Source: Microbacteriaceae bacterium (GTDB taxonomy: Bacteria; Actinomycetota; Actinomycetes; Actinomycetales; Microbacteriaceae). Taken from it: a DNA stretch of 26,433 nt. The notes beneath the pieces were generated by a model. It saw nothing but the letters and a program-made list of their open reading frames with translations. It was not told where the DNA came from and did not search any database. Within the stretch, counting starts at the first letter, position 1, and every line of letters starts with the position of its first letter. This document shows positions 1 through 7,730 of the stretch, piece by piece. The stretch lies in assembly GCA_026785785.1 (NCBI GenBank), contig JAJAZI010000003.1:1-26433 (forward strand). Direction: 5' to 3'. Made by a program: the position numbers and the translations under genes.

Positions 1-629
1 ACGAAGCCTGTGACGCCGGGCGTGTGGCGCACGACAGACCAGGAGTCCTCGTTGAGGTCCATGCGGACGAGAACGTATCCCGGGATCCGCACGCGGTTGA
101 CGAGCTTGCGCTGGCCGTTCTTGATCTCGACGACGTCTTCCATCGGCACCTCGACCTGGAAGACGTACTCCTCCATCGACATGCTCACCTTGCGGTTCTC
201 GATGTTCTGCTTGACGCGCTTCTCGAACCCGGCGTAGGAGTGGATGACGTACCACTTGCCTGGCGCGAACTTCAGCTCGGCGCGGAAGGCCTCATAGGGA
301 TCAACCTCGACCTCCTCCTCCAGCTCGGCTTCGACCTCGGCCTCATCGCCGACAGCGGCGACGGATGCGTCGGCCTCCTCGAGCGAGTCGATGTCGAGGG
401 CGTCGTCGACGATCTCGTCCGCCTCGGGGTCGACTGCGGTCTCGATCGCGTCGAGTGCCGCGTTGAGGTCGGACTCGGCGTCGTTCTCGACGTGCATCGC
501 GGTGTGCTCGGCGGGCTCCACCGACGACTCGGCCTCGTCGAGGGTGTTGCCCTCTTGAGTCTCTTCCACCTCGGAGGACTGCTCGGCGGCAGTCGCGAGG
601 TCGATATCGTCGCGTTCTGTGTCAGACAC
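1..629 (-). CDS. nusG: Transcription termination/antitermination factor NusG (3' end beyond window)
   Basis: NusG binds RNA polymerase through its NGN domain and, in many bacteria, ribosomal protein S10 or Rho through a C-terminal KOW domain. About 209 residues are in the window. The NGN domain starts near residue 127 with [20 protein letters not shown] and runs off the edge at HTPGVTGF, so the KOW domain is not visible. The first 110 or so residues are an acidic, Glu/Asp/Ala-rich extension with no visible fold; such extensions are common in actinobacterial NusG. The start is a GTG at 629 giving MSDTERDD; the ribosome binding site is weak (GGAAATGGAA). It lies 112 nt downstream of secE on the same strand, the usual bacterial order, with ribosomal protein genes expected beyond the window. 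Confidence 0.95.
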   Translation of the reverse strand, partial: MSDTERDDIDLATAAEQSSEVEETQEGNTLDEAESSVEPAEHTAMHVENDAESDLNAALDAIETAVDPEADEIVDDALDIDSLEEADASVAAVGDEAEVEAELEEEVEVDPYEAFRAELKFAPGKWYVIHSYAGFEKRVKQNIENRKVSMSMEEYVFQVEVPMEDVVEIKNGQRKLVNRVRIPGYVLVRMDLNEDSWSVVRHTPGVTGF

Positions 630-741
630 TGGATTCCATTTCCGTTGTTGTTGCAAGTCTGCGCGCACACCTTGCGGCTCCGCGCGCCGTCACGATTTCC
701 GGGGCATCCCGGGGATTCGGCCGCTCGCGCGACCGGGGGAA

Positions 742-1020
742 CTACTGGGCGGGCCCGTCACCGAAGACATACGCCACACCGAGAGCGAACAGGAAGTCGA
801 ACCCGGCCACGAGCGCCATCATGATGATGACGAATGCGAGCACGACGCCCGTGTAGCTGAACAGTTCCTTGCGGGTCGGGGTGACGACCTTCTTGAGTTC
901 GTTGATGACCTGTCGGATGAACAGGGCGATGCGACCGAATGGACCGCGCCTTCCGGCACGCTCCTTCCTGGCGTTGGCGACGACGTCCTCGCTGGACTCG
1001 TCGGTCACGTTCTGCGCCAC
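742..1020 (-). CDS. secE: Preprotein translocase subunit SecE
   Basis: Small membrane subunit of the SecYEG protein export channel. The 92-residue product has a basic, hydrophilic N-terminal half, the conserved amphipathic segment [20 protein letters not shown] near residues 34-53, and one membrane helix (about residues 57-83, [21 protein letters not shown]...). This is the short single-helix form usual outside enterobacteria. The start is GTG at 1020. The gene lies between tRNA-Trp and nusG on the minus strand, the classical arrangement, and is probably cotranscribed with nusG. Confidence 0.96.
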   Translation of the reverse strand: MAQNVTDESSEDVVANARKERAGRRGPFGRIALFIRQVINELKKVVTPTRKELFSYTGVVLAFVIIMMALVAGFDFLFALGVAYVFGDGPAQ

Positions 1021-1106
1021 TGTTACTACCTTCCGGATACCGGTCGCCTTATCCGATGAGGATCAGGCAACTCGCTGGTTCGTGCATTCCCGCACGAATC
1101 GAGCTG

Positions 1107-1179
1107 CAGGGCGGACAGGACTTGAACCTGCAACCTGCGGTTTTGGAGACCGCTGCTCTACCAATTGAGCCACCGCCCT
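1107..1179 (-). tRNA. tRNA-Trp (CCA)
   Basis: The reverse strand folds as a standard 73-nt cloverleaf. The acceptor stem is AGGGCGG/CCGCCCT, the D-arm GCTC/GAGC, the anticodon loop CTCCAAA on a GCGGT/ACCGC stem (anticodon CCA), and the T-arm GCAGG/CCTGT with loop TTCAAGT. The 3' CCA is not encoded. It lies directly upstream of secE. Confidence 0.97.
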
Positions 1180-1354
1180 TCGGAGGAAAAAACCCCACAC
1201 CTTCGACCTGTCGATCGGTATCCGGATTGTTGGCTACAAACGGGCATGCAAAAGGATGGCAGATTTCCACAACCTCTTCCAGTCTAGGTCAGGTCTCAGG
1301 GGGTGTAAAGCCAGCCCGCGCTACGCGGCACAACACACCTCCGGTCTGGTTGGT

Positions 1355-1370
1355 TAAGCTGGGGATCGTG
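1355..1370 (+). promoter_or_regulatory. Leaderless-type promoter -10 box of the aminotransferase gene
   Basis: TAAGCT at 1355-1360 fits the actinobacterial TAnnnT -10 consensus and is followed by 7 nt and then the GTG start at 1368, so transcription would begin on or next to the start codon. No clear -35 box is visible. The 21 bases TTGGTTAAGCTGG...GTG closely match the start region of the MaoC gene at 7461 (17 of 21 positions). Confidence 0.5.
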
Positions 1371-2570
1371 GCCACCCAACTCCCCCGTATCTCGCAGCGC
1401 ATCTCCTCAATCGCGGAATCCGCGACCCTCAAAGTCGACTCGAAGGCCAAGGCACTGCAAGCGGCCGGGCGGCCGGTCATCAGCTACGCCGCGGGCGAGC
1501 CGGACTTCCCGACGCCGGCGAACATCGTCGAGGCAGCATCCGTCGCCGTCCTCGACCCGAAGAACCACCGCTATACCCCGGCGGCCGGCCTGCCGGAGCT
1601 GCGCGAGGCCATCGCGGCGAAGACCGCGCGGGACAGCGGTTGGGCAGTCACAGCGAATCAGGTGGTCGTCACGAACGGCGGCAAGCAGGCCGTGTACCAG
1701 GCCTTCGCGACGCTTATCGACCCGGGCGACGAGGTCATCCTGCCCTCCCCATACTGGACGACCTACCCCGAGGCGATCCGCCTGGCCGGCGGTGTGCCCA
1801 TCGAGGTCTTTGCCGGGGTGGAGCAGAACTACCTCGCCACTGTCGAGCAGCTGGAGGCCGCCCGCACCCCGCGCACCAAGGTTCTCCTCGTCGTTTCGCC
1901 ATCCAACCCGACCGGCTCGGTCTACTCCGCTGAGCAGACCCGCGCGATCGGCGAGTGGGCGCTCGAGCACGGCATCTGGGTCATCAGCGACGAGATCTAC
2001 CAGAACGTCGTCTACGACGGCATCCGCGCGGTCTCGATCGTCGAGGCCGTTCCCGCCCTCGCTGACACCACGATCCTCGTGAACGGTGTCGCCAAGACCT
2101 ATGCGATGACCGGCTGGCGCCTCGGCTGGATGGTCGGGCCCATCGACGCCATCAAAGCCGCTGCGAACCTGCAGTCGCACCTCTCCTCCAACGTGTCCAA
2201 CATCTCGCAGCGGGCGGCGATCGCCGCGCTGACCGGCCCGCAGGATGCGGTGGAAGATATGCGCCAGGCGTTCGATCGCCGTCGCGCGACCATCGTGGCC
2301 GAGCTCAACAAGATCGACGGGGTCAACTGCCCGATGCCGCAGGGCGCGTTCTACGTCTACCCCGACGTGACCGGCCTGCTCGGGCGCGAGTGGGGCGGGG
2401 TGACTCCCACGAGCTCGCTCGAGCTCGCGGACCTGATCCTCGAGCAGGCCGAGGTGGCCGTCGTTCCCGGAGAGGCGTTCGGGCCGAGCGGCTACCTGCG
2501 GCTGTCGTACGCCCTCGGTGACGAGGCCCTGCTCGAGGGCCTGCAGCGCCTGCAGCGCCTGTTCGCGTAG
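1368..2570 (+). CDS. aspC: PLP-dependent aminotransferase, aspartate aminotransferase-like (fold type I)
   Basis: A class I/II aminotransferase of 400 residues that moves amino groups between amino acids and 2-oxo acids in the cytoplasm; aspartate/2-oxoglutarate is the likely pair. Visible marks are the substrate-side [11 protein letters not shown] near residue 40, [10 protein letters not shown] (the family NPTG motif), [10 protein letters not shown] with cofactor-contacting Asp208, and [17 protein letters not shown] with Schiff-base Lys243. The length is normal for the Iβ/bacterial AspC group. The reading frame stays open upstream through the tRNA-Trp antisense, but similarity begins at [12 protein letters not shown], so GTG 1368 is chosen; it has a -10 box 7 nt upstream. 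The last codons and stop lie in the first copy of a 27-nt tandem repeat. Exact substrate is not provable from sequence. Confidence 0.92.
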   Translation: MATQLPRISQRISSIAESATLKVDSKAKALQAAGRPVISYAAGEPDFPTPANIVEAASVAVLDPKNHRYTPAAGLPELREAIAAKTARDSGWAVTANQVVVTNGGKQAVYQAFATLIDPGDEVILPSPYWTTYPEAIRLAGGVPIEVFAGVEQNYLATVEQLEAARTPRTKVLLVVSPSNPTGSVYSAEQTRAIGEWALEHGIWVISDEIYQNVVYDGIRAVSIVEAVPALADTTILVNGVAKTYAMTGWRLGWMVGPIDAIKAAANLQSHLSSNVSNISQRAAIAALTGPQDAVEDMRQAFDRRRATIVAELNKIDGVNCPMPQGAFYVYPDVTGLLGREWGGVTPTSSLELADLILEQAEVAVVPGEAFGPSGYLRLSYALGDEALLEGLQRLQRLFA

Positions 2571-2634
2571 GGGCTGTTGTAGCGCCTGTTCGCGTGGGTG
2601 CTGCTACAGCGCCTGTTCGCGTGGGTGCTGCCCG
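2554..2634 (+). repeat. 27-nt tandem repeat, three copies, starting inside the aminotransferase 3' end
   Basis: Copies at 2554-2580, 2581-2607 and 2608-2634 share the core agcgcctgttcgcgt. Copy 1 carries the stop codon of the aminotransferase (cgcgTAG); in copies 2 and 3 the same position reads cgcgTGG. Copies 2 and 3 differ only in their last few bases; copy 1 is more diverged. This looks like duplication of a gene end into the intergenic region. The rest of the gap to 2896 has no recognisable gene, only GGCAACTTG/GGCAACTCG motifs at 2652 and 2725 that resemble those on the far side of the next gene. Confidence 0.85.
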
Positions 2635-2896
2635 ACACCACCGCATCACCCGGCAACTTGCACCCCCACACCCCGCGAACCGCCCACTTAAGTCCCCTCC
2701 GCGACCTCCGACACCGCACAACCAGGCAACTCGCGGTCCGGAAGCTTGCGTAGGCAGGATCCGCAGCCAGACATCAAGCCGATGGAGCGGGCGCTCCACG
2801 GCGCTCCTCTCCTCCCCAGCCGCCACGTTCGCCCACTATTTCGCTCACCGCGGGCGATCAGGGGCCGGAGGTCCACCTGGCTTCGACCATTGGTCC

Positions 2897-3802
2897 ATGC
2901 ACCCGTCTCCGCTTCCACCGCAGTTGAATCGCCTACCATTCACGGTCGCCGGCGGCGAGCGCGCCGGCATCCAGCGCGCACGGATGCGAGCGCTCGATCT
3001 CGACAGGTCGATCTGGGGTGTGCGCCACCCCGACCCGGGCGACAAGTCCCTCGAGACCCGATGCGCGATGTTCGCCCTAAGAATGCCGGGTGAAGCGCTA
3101 TTCAGCCACGCAACATCCGCACTCCTTTTTCGCGCGCCACTACCCTTCGCAATCGAGGGGGATTCCCGCCTGCACATTGCGGTGTCCGCCCACGCGCGGG
3201 CGCCGCACGCGACCGGGATCCTCGGGCACAGCCTCGATCTCTCGCCGGAGGATGTCGTCGAGAGCAACGGTCTGCGCCACACGTCGGCCGCCCGAACCTG
3301 GTGCGACTTGGCCGCGCACCTGTCGCTGCTGGATCTCGTTGCCGTTGGCGACTATCTGATCCAGTGGAGGCTGCAGTTTGCGACGCAAATGGAGCTCGCG
3401 GCGTGCGCCTCCCGCCTCGCGGGGCGGCGAGGAGCGAAGCGGATGCGGGAATCTCTTCCTCTCCTGAACGACCGTTCCGAGTCCCGACCGGAGTCGTGGC
3501 TGCGCGTGATCATCGTTCGAGCGGGGCTGCCCACGCCGTCGATCAACCACGCGATTGTCGACGCCGAAACCGGCAAGGGGTACCGCACTGACATCGCCTT
3601 CTCTAAGCACAAGGTACTGCTCGAATACCAGGGCGACTACCACCGTGACCAGAGGCAATGGCGCAAGGACATGACCCGCCGTGCGCGCTTAGAGGCGAAT
3701 GGGTGGATCGTCATGGAGATCAACGCTGACGACGTGAGGAAACCGGTCGAACTCGCCGAGCGCATCCGCACTGCGCTTCGCAGTCGTGGATGGCGCGGCT
3801 GA
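2897..3802 (+). CDS. DUF559/Vsr-like endonuclease-domain protein
   Basis: A 301-residue protein of a type frequent in actinobacteria and usually annotated as hypothetical or DUF559. The N-terminal two thirds has no recognised domain; a [14 protein letters not shown] segment sits near residue 150. The C-terminal 100 residues look like a PD-(D/E)xK nuclease: [17 protein letters not shown], then [22 protein letters not shown] with candidate metal ligands Asp232 and Glu243, then [16 protein letters not shown]. Vsr mismatch endonuclease and related nicking enzymes share this fold, but the substrate here is unknown. The frame is open further upstream through repeats; ATG 2897 is taken as start because upstream codons lack similarity. 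It stands alone on its strand and is flanked on both sides by short repeats, so it may belong to a small mobile or repeat-associated unit. Confidence 0.75.
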   Translation: MHPSPLPPQLNRLPFTVAGGERAGIQRARMRALDLDRSIWGVRHPDPGDKSLETRCAMFALRMPGEALFSHATSALLFRAPLPFAIEGDSRLHIAVSAHARAPHATGILGHSLDLSPEDVVESNGLRHTSAARTWCDLAAHLSLLDLVAVGDYLIQWRLQFATQMELAACASRLAGRRGAKRMRESLPLLNDRSESRPESWLRVIIVRAGLPTPSINHAIVDAETGKGYRTDIAFSKHKVLLEYQGDYHRDQRQWRKDMTRRARLEANGWIVMEINADDVRKPVELAERIRTALRSRGWRG

Positions 3803-3832
3803 GTTTCCCACCATGCCTCCACGGGCATTGGA

Positions 3833-3985
3833 GCCACGCGAGTCGCCCGCAAACGTCCCCTCCACCGCACCCAACCCGACACAAGCGGGCAACTCACGCC
3901 CGAAAAGACAACAAAGCCACGCGAGTCGCCCGCAAACGTCCCCTCCACCACACCCAACCCGACACAAGCGGGCAACTCACGCCCG
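3833..3985. repeat. Near-perfect 70-nt direct repeats
   Basis: Positions 3833-3902 and 3916-3985 are the same 70 bases apart from one difference (g at 3866, a at 3949), with 13 nt between them. Each unit begins gccacgcgagtcgcccgc and ends gcgggcaactcacgcccg, so the ends carry partly inverted gcgagtcgcc/ggcaactcac motifs. The block starts 30 nt after the nuclease-domain gene. No gene is visible between 3803 and 4119. Confidence 0.9.
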
Positions 3986-4042
3986 GCAGGGGGCGGGCAA
4001 CTCACGCCCGGCAGGGGGCGGGCGACTCACGTCAGACAGGGG
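3968..4042. repeat. 25-nt tandem repeat, three copies
   Basis: Units at 3968-3992, 3993-4017 and 4018-4042. The first two are identical (gcgggcaactcacgcccg followed by gcagggg); the third has diverged to gcgggcgactcacgtcagacagggg. The first copy overlaps the end of the second 70-nt repeat. A further GGCAACTCG follows at 4044-4052. Confidence 0.88.
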
Positions 4043-4086
4043 AGGCAACTCGAGCCCCCGACCACGGTTTGTTGTCGGCGACATCA

Positions 4087-4116
4087 TATACTGCAAGCCG
4101 GACAGCCAACGGAGGA
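4087..4116 (+). promoter_or_regulatory. Candidate -10 box and ribosome binding site of xylB
   Basis: TATACT at 4087-4092 is a good -10 hexamer but has no good -35 at 16 to 18 nt. GGAGGA at 4111-4116 lies 3 nt before the ATG at 4120 and fixes the start. The open frame upstream runs through the repeats and is not coding. Confidence 0.5.
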
Positions 4117-4119
4117 CCC

Positions 4120-5532
4120 ATGGCGCTCATCGCTGGCATCGACTCGTCGACGCAAAGCTGCAAGGTCGTCGTGCGCGACCTCGAGACAGGGGGGCTCGTC
4201 CGCGAGGGCCGCGCGAGCCACCCGGCCGGTACCGAGGTAAATCCGGTGCTGTGGTGGGATGCCTTGCTCGCCGCGGTGCTGGATGCCGGCGGACTCGAGG
4301 GGGTCGTCGCGCTCTCGATCGGCGGCCAGCAACACGGCTGCGTCTGCCTTGACGCCGCTGGCGAGGTCGTGCGGCCGGCGTTGCTCTGGAACGACACCCG
4401 GTCGGCGTCCTCCGCCGACGACCTCGTGGCGGAGCTCGGCGCCGAGGCCTGGTCGACCGGCGCCGGGAGTCTGCCCGTCGCCTCGTTCACCGTGACCAAG
4501 CTGCGCTGGCTGCGCGATCACGAGCCGACCAACGCGGACGCGACCGTCGCAGTCGCCCTCCCTCACGACTACCTGACCTGGCGCCTGCTGGGCTACGGCC
4601 CCGGCAATGCCGATTTCAGCGCGCTCGTCACCGACCGCTCCGACGCGAGCGGCACAGGCTACTGGTCGCCCGCGACCGGCGCCTACCGTCTCGACTTGCT
4701 CGAGCACGCGTTCGGGCGCGAGGTGATCGTGCCGCGCGTGCTCGGACCGGCGGATGCCGCGGGCGAGACCGCGGCGTTCCCGGGCGTGCCCGCCGGCATC
4801 CTCGTCGGTGCCGGCGCCGGCGACAACGCGGGGGCCGCTCTGGGGCTTGGCGCCGGACGTGGCGACGTCGTGGTCTCGATCGGCACATCCGGCACAGTCT
4901 TCGCGGTGACCGACACCGCGGTGGCGGACGCCTCCGGCACGGTCGCCGGGTTCGCCGACGCGACCGGGCTCTTCCTGCCCCTCGTCGCGACCCTCAACGC
5001 GGCCAGGGTGCTCGCTGCCGCCGGCACCCTGCTCGGCGCCGACCACGACCGGGTTGCCGACCTAGCAATGGAGGCGGCCCCCGGCAGCGGTGGGCTCGTG
5101 CTGCTGCCCTACCTCGAGGGCGAGCGCTCACCGAACCTGCCGACAGCACGGGGGTCGATCCACGGGCTGACCCTCGCGAACACGACGCCGTCGAACCTCG
5201 CGCGCGCGATGGTCGAGGGAATGCTGTGCGGTCTCGCCGACGGGCTCGACGCGATCGTGAGCCGCGGCGTCGCGGTCGAGCGGGTGCTGCTCATCGGGGG
5301 CGGGGCACGGAACTCCGCCGTGCAGCGGATCGCCCCCGAGGTGTTCGGGTTGCCGGTCACCGTGCCACCAACCAGCGAGTATGTCGCCGACGGCGCGGCG
5401 CGCCAGGCGGCCTGGGTCCGTACTGGCGAGCCGCCAGCGTGGACCCTCGGCCGGACGACACGCTTCGACGCGAGCACCCAGCCGGTGATCCGCGAGCAGT
5501 ACGCCGCGGCCGGGCGCGCGCTGGGCTACTAA
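4120..5532 (+). CDS. xylB: Xylulokinase-like FGGY carbohydrate kinase
   Basis: Phosphorylates D-xylulose (or a related ketose) with ATP, feeding the pentose phosphate pathway; cytoplasmic. The 470-residue length suits the FGGY family. Seen: the N-terminal phosphate-binding start [10 protein letters not shown] with Asp8; [11 protein letters not shown] with His72, in the xylulokinase-type sugar-binding loop; [21 protein letters not shown] with catalytic-base candidate Asp235; [11 protein letters not shown]; and near the C-terminus [25 protein letters not shown]. No xylose isomerase, xylose transporter or XylR gene is adjacent, so the substrate rests on these motifs alone. The gene is convergent with murB, with only 4 nt between the two stop codons and no obvious terminator there. 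Confidence 0.88.
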   Translation: MALIAGIDSSTQSCKVVVRDLETGGLVREGRASHPAGTEVNPVLWWDALLAAVLDAGGLEGVVALSIGGQQHGCVCLDAAGEVVRPALLWNDTRSASSADDLVAELGAEAWSTGAGSLPVASFTVTKLRWLRDHEPTNADATVAVALPHDYLTWRLLGYGPGNADFSALVTDRSDASGTGYWSPATGAYRLDLLEHAFGREVIVPRVLGPADAAGETAAFPGVPAGILVGAGAGDNAGAALGLGAGRGDVVVSIGTSGTVFAVTDTAVADASGTVAGFADATGLFLPLVATLNAARVLAAAGTLLGADHDRVADLAMEAAPGSGGLVLLPYLEGERSPNLPTARGSIHGLTLANTTPSNLARAMVEGMLCGLADGLDAIVSRGVAVERVLLIGGGARNSAVQRIAPEVFGLPVTVPPTSEYVADGAARQAAWVRTGEPPAWTLGRTTRFDASTQPVIREQYAAAGRALGY

Positions 5533-5536
5533 CCGC

Positions 5537-6568
5537 TCAGTACTCGGACGTCATGCCGATATAGCCGGGCTCCGGCTGAAGAGAGACGCCGAATTCGTTG
5601 CGCACGCGCTCCTGCACGAATCGGGCCAGCTCGAGGATGTCGGATGCCGTCGCCGACCCGGTGTTCACGATCGCAAGGGTGTGCTTGCTCGAGATCGCGG
5701 CCCCAGATCCGGGGAGCGAGAATCCCCGGCCGATTCCGGCCCGCTCGATCAGCCAGGCCGCCGACAGCTTCACCCGGTCGGGTTCGATCGGCCACTGGGC
5801 GGCATCCGGCGGCAGGGTCCTGGCGAAGGATGCGGCGACGAGCGGGTTGGTGAAGAACGAACCGGCGCTCGTGGTGTCGGGGTCAGCCGCGTCGAGCACC
5901 ATCCCCTTGACCCGGCGCAGGGCGAGCACGGCGTCGCGGATGACGCCGACCGGGATCCGGTCGCCGAAGGCGGCACCGATCGCGGTCGCGAGCTGCTGGG
6001 ATGCGACCGGGCGGCTGAGTCCCTCGGCATCCGTCAGCTCGAGCTCGATCGAGATCACGATGCCGCGGCGGCCCGCCTTGAACACAGAGCTGCGGTAGCC
6101 GAGCTCGAGCCGGGCGGCCGGGATGAGCTCAAGGCTGCCCGTCTCGTGGTCGAGGAATTCGACCGAGACCAGCGTGTCGGAAAGCTCCTGGCCGTACGCG
6201 CCGATGTTCTGGATGGGGCCTGCGCCGCTCGACCCGGGGATGCCGGCCATAGCCTCGATCCCCGCAAGTCCGCGATCGACGGTGTAGTTGACCAGCTCGT
6301 CCCACGGCTCACCTGCCTGCACGCGCAGCCGTGCCGTGCCGGGCGCCGACGGCAGTGTCTCGATGCCACGGGTGAGCACGCGGATGACGCTGCCGTCGAA
6401 TCCGTCATCGCCGACGACGATGTTGGAGCCGCCGCCGAGGGCCATCCACTCCTCGCCGCTCGCCCATACGTCGAGGCTCGCACGCACGAGTTCGTCGGGC
6501 GTTTCCGGGCTCAGCAGCGCGCGAGGCGCCCCGCCGACGCGCAGGGTTGTCAGTTCCCGAAGATCCAT
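5537..6568 (-). CDS. murB: UDP-N-acetylenolpyruvoylglucosamine reductase MurB
   Basis: FAD/NADPH enzyme that reduces UDP-GlcNAc-enolpyruvate to UDP-MurNAc, the second committed step of peptidoglycan synthesis. The 343 residues carry the FAD-binding GGGSNIVVGDDGFDGSVIRV near residue 46, the second FAD segment AGIPGSSGAGPIQNIGAYGQE near residue 107, LGYRSSVFK, and SAGSFFTNP with the serine that donates a proton. The presence of the Tyr-containing loop and SFF-NP resembles the E. coli-type enzyme. It starts at ATG 6568, 15 nt after the stop of the MaoC gene upstream, without a strong ribosome binding site, so translation may depend on the upstream gene. Confidence 0.96.
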   Translation of the reverse strand: MDLRELTTLRVGGAPRALLSPETPDELVRASLDVWASGEEWMALGGGSNIVVGDDGFDGSVIRVLTRGIETLPSAPGTARLRVQAGEPWDELVNYTVDRGLAGIEAMAGIPGSSGAGPIQNIGAYGQELSDTLVSVEFLDHETGSLELIPAARLELGYRSSVFKAGRRGIVISIELELTDAEGLSRPVASQQLATAIGAAFGDRIPVGVIRDAVLALRRVKGMVLDAADPDTTSAGSFFTNPLVAASFARTLPPDAAQWPIEPDRVKLSAAWLIERAGIGRGFSLPGSGAAISSKHTLAIVNTGSATASDILELARFVQERVRNEFGVSLQPEPGYIGMTSEY

Positions 6569-6583
6569 GGTGTGGCAGGCCGG

Positions 6584-7018
6584 TCAGCGCAGGCTGACGC
6601 GAACCTGCGCCTTCCCGAGTACGGTGCCGCCGTGCGCGGTGACGGTGAGGTCGATCCGCGCCTCCCCGGCATCCGGGTCGAGGGCTCCGACCTTGGCAAC
6701 GACCGCGATGCCGGCCCCCTCGATCGGATCCACGACGACCGGGCGGGTGAAGCGAACGCCGTAGTCGACGATGCGTCCGGGGTCGCCGAGCCAGTCGACG
6801 ACGGACTGCACTGCAATGCCCATCGTGAGCATGCCGTGCGCGAGCACGCCGGGAAGGCCGACGGCCTCGGCGACGTCGTCGCGATAGTGGATGGGGTTGA
6901 AGTCCCCTGATGCCCCCGCGTAGCGCACGAGGCCGTCGCGGCTGATGCGGTAGTCGGCGTCGGCGACGACCTGACCGATCTCGAGCGCATCGAGGCGAGG
7001 TGTGGTGGGGGTGCTCAC
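6584..7018 (-). CDS. MaoC-like hydratase/dehydratase, catalytic subunit (HadB-like)
   Basis: A hot-dog-fold enoyl-CoA hydratase or 3-hydroxyacyl-ACP dehydratase of 144 residues. The hydratase-2 motif is intact: YAGASGDFNPIHYRDD with Asp39 and His44, followed by GLPGVLAHGMLTMG. Its GTG start (7018) overlaps the stop of the preceding gene in GTGA, so the two are translationally coupled. The partner lacks this motif, matching the mycobacterial HadA/HadB arrangement of one catalytic and one supporting subunit. Its position near murB and the tRNA-Trp-secE-nusG block resembles the mycobacterial had locus, but Microbacteriaceae have no mycolic acids, so general fatty-acid metabolism is more likely. 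Confidence 0.9.
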   Translation of the reverse strand: MSTPTTPRLDALEIGQVVADADYRISRDGLVRYAGASGDFNPIHYRDDVAEAVGLPGVLAHGMLTMGIAVQSVVDWLGDPGRIVDYGVRFTRPVVVDPIEGAGIAVVAKVGALDPDAGEARIDLTVTAHGGTVLGKAQVRVSLR

Positions 7019-7461
7019 GCGTCACCCCGCACGACGAGAGTGGAGGAGGCGGTGACGACGTGGCTGCCCGTCGCATCGACGATGGAGGATTCGGCGGTCA
7101 CCATGGCGTTGGCTCCGAGGGTCTTGATGCTCGTCACCGAGAGAGTCGCGGTGAGTTCGTCGCCGGCCACGATCGGCCTCGAGTAGCTGAACCGCTGCTC
7201 CCCGTGCACGATGCGGCTGAAGTCGATTCCGGCATCCGGTACGGCGAGCAGCTGCGCGAGGGTCGACTCCTGCACGACGACCGCGAAGGTGGGCGGCGCG
7301 ACGATGTCGCGGTAGCCGGCTGACACCGCCGCAGCGGGATCGTGGTTAATCGGGTTGGTCGCGAAGACGGCGCGGGAGAATTCGCGCACCTTCTCGCGAC
7401 CGACGAGGTAGGGATCGGTTGGGGCGAAGACGCGGCCCTGCAGTTCTGGGTTCACTGGCAC
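7015..7461 (-). CDS. MaoC N-terminal-type dehydratase subunit (HadA-like, non-catalytic)
   Basis: A 148-residue hot-dog-fold protein that probably pairs with the next gene. The sequence (PELQGRVFAPTDPYLVGREKVREFSRAV, then NPINHDPAAAVSAGYRDIVAPPTFAVV) matches the N-terminal MaoC dehydratase family, whose members lack the GDxNPxH catalytic motif; it is absent here. GTG 7461 is chosen, giving VPVNPEL. The frame is open further up but would run through the terminator at 7511-7545. A TAGGCT box lies 7 nt before the chosen GTG, which suggests a leaderless mRNA; GTG 7455 is an alternative start. Confidence 0.85.
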   Translation of the reverse strand: MPVNPELQGRVFAPTDPYLVGREKVREFSRAVFATNPINHDPAAAVSAGYRDIVAPPTFAVVVQESTLAQLLAVPDAGIDFSRIVHGEQRFSYSRPIVAGDELTATLSVTSIKTLGANAMVTAESSIVDATGSHVVTASSTLVVRGDA

Positions 7462-7474
7462 GCTTGCCAGCCTA
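7459..7474 (-). promoter_or_regulatory. Leaderless-type -10 box of the HadA-like gene
   Basis: On the minus strand TAGGCT (7474-7469) is followed by GGCAAGC and the GTG start. It separates the MaoC-MaoC-murB transcription unit from the microprotein unit just upstream, which ends at the terminator at 7511-7545. No convincing -35 was seen. Confidence 0.45.
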
Positions 7475-7510
7475 ACCAATGGTGCCCGACGGAAGCCGAG
7501 CCGTCGCAAT

Positions 7511-7545
7511 GCGAAAGGTCCGGCCATCGTCATGATGGCCGGACC
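7511..7545 (-). terminator. Intrinsic terminator of the microprotein unit
   Basis: A perfect 12-bp stem, GGTCCGGCCATC paired with GATGGCCGGACC, around a 5-nt loop (7529-7533). On the minus strand it is followed by TTTCGCATT, a short U-rich tail as in many high-GC genomes. It begins 20 nt after the stop of the 26-residue peptide gene and precedes the promoter of the next gene. Confidence 0.85.
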
Positions 7546-7565
7546 CTCCGGGTGGACTTAGTCGC

Positions 7566-7646
7566 CTACTGGCAGCTGTCGCACTGCAGGAGGTCCATCG
7601 GGTCGACGGGGATTTCGTAGCCGCCTACGTTGTTGTCGTTGTCCAT
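7566..7646 (-). CDS. 26-residue microprotein with C-terminal Cys-x-x-Cys tail
   Basis: A short gene of no family that I recognise. The peptide begins MDNDNNVGGYE, continues through an IPVDP segment and ends DLLQCDSCQ. It is acidic, with the only two cysteines at positions 22 and 25, and has no signal peptide or membrane segment. Translation is well supported: GGAGGAGG at 7659-7652 sits 5 nt before ATG 7646. A dedicated promoter (7731-7760) and a perfect-stem terminator (7511-7545) bracket it, so it forms its own unit of about 210 nt. The asparagine-rich start and short CxxC tail could fit a metal-binding peptide, a redox peptide or a ribosomally made, modified peptide precursor. No modification enzyme is recognisable beside it; the neighbours are an SDR and MaoC dehydratases. 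Coding is likely, function unknown. Confidence 0.75.
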   Translation of the reverse strand: MDNDNNVGGYEIPVDPMDLLQCDSCQ

Positions 7647-7724
7647 GTTGGCCTCCTCCAAGCTCTGTTACCGATCGCACCGATCGGCTCCAGCAGTGCG
7701 GGGATCGAAACCCTCGCGTGCTGG
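7647..7724 (-). other. Structured 5' leader of the microprotein mRNA
   Basis: The predicted transcript would start near 7724, exactly at a long hairpin: CCAGCA (7724-7719) pairs with TGCTGG (7695-7690), with an inner GCG-GGG/CCC-GC stem. A second hairpin, CGATCG-GTG-CGATCG, occupies 7686-7672, and then comes the GGAGGAGG ribosome binding site. The inner loop (GGGTTTCGATCCC) looks like a tRNA T-arm, probably by chance. The two hairpins may protect the message or control access to the ribosome binding site. Confidence 0.55.
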
Positions 7725-7730
7725 ATCTCC

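Noticed and set aside
1107..1179. tRNA genes as integration sites for a mobile element
   Set aside because: No integrase gene and no repeated tRNA 3' end were found next to any of the four tRNA genes.
2554..4042. CRISPR array
   Set aside because: Repeats are direct-tandem or have one short spacer, vary in unit length and have no regular unique spacers; no cas gene is present.
3790..4119. A longer xylulokinase starting upstream
   Set aside because: The added residues would encode the direct repeats; a good ribosome binding site and the family start [10 protein letters not shown] are at 4120.
5681..6910. A 409-codon plus-strand frame across murB and the MaoC gene
   Set aside because: Both minus-strand genes have intact catalytic motifs; the plus-strand product has only antisense-type composition.
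7462..7533. A longer start for the HadA-like gene at 7533
   Set aside because: The added residues would be encoded by the terminator hairpin of the upstream unit, and family similarity begins at PELQGRVF.
7690..7724. A tRNA or tRNA fragment in the microprotein leader
   Set aside because: Only a T-arm-like loop is present; no acceptor, D- or anticodon arms are found around it.
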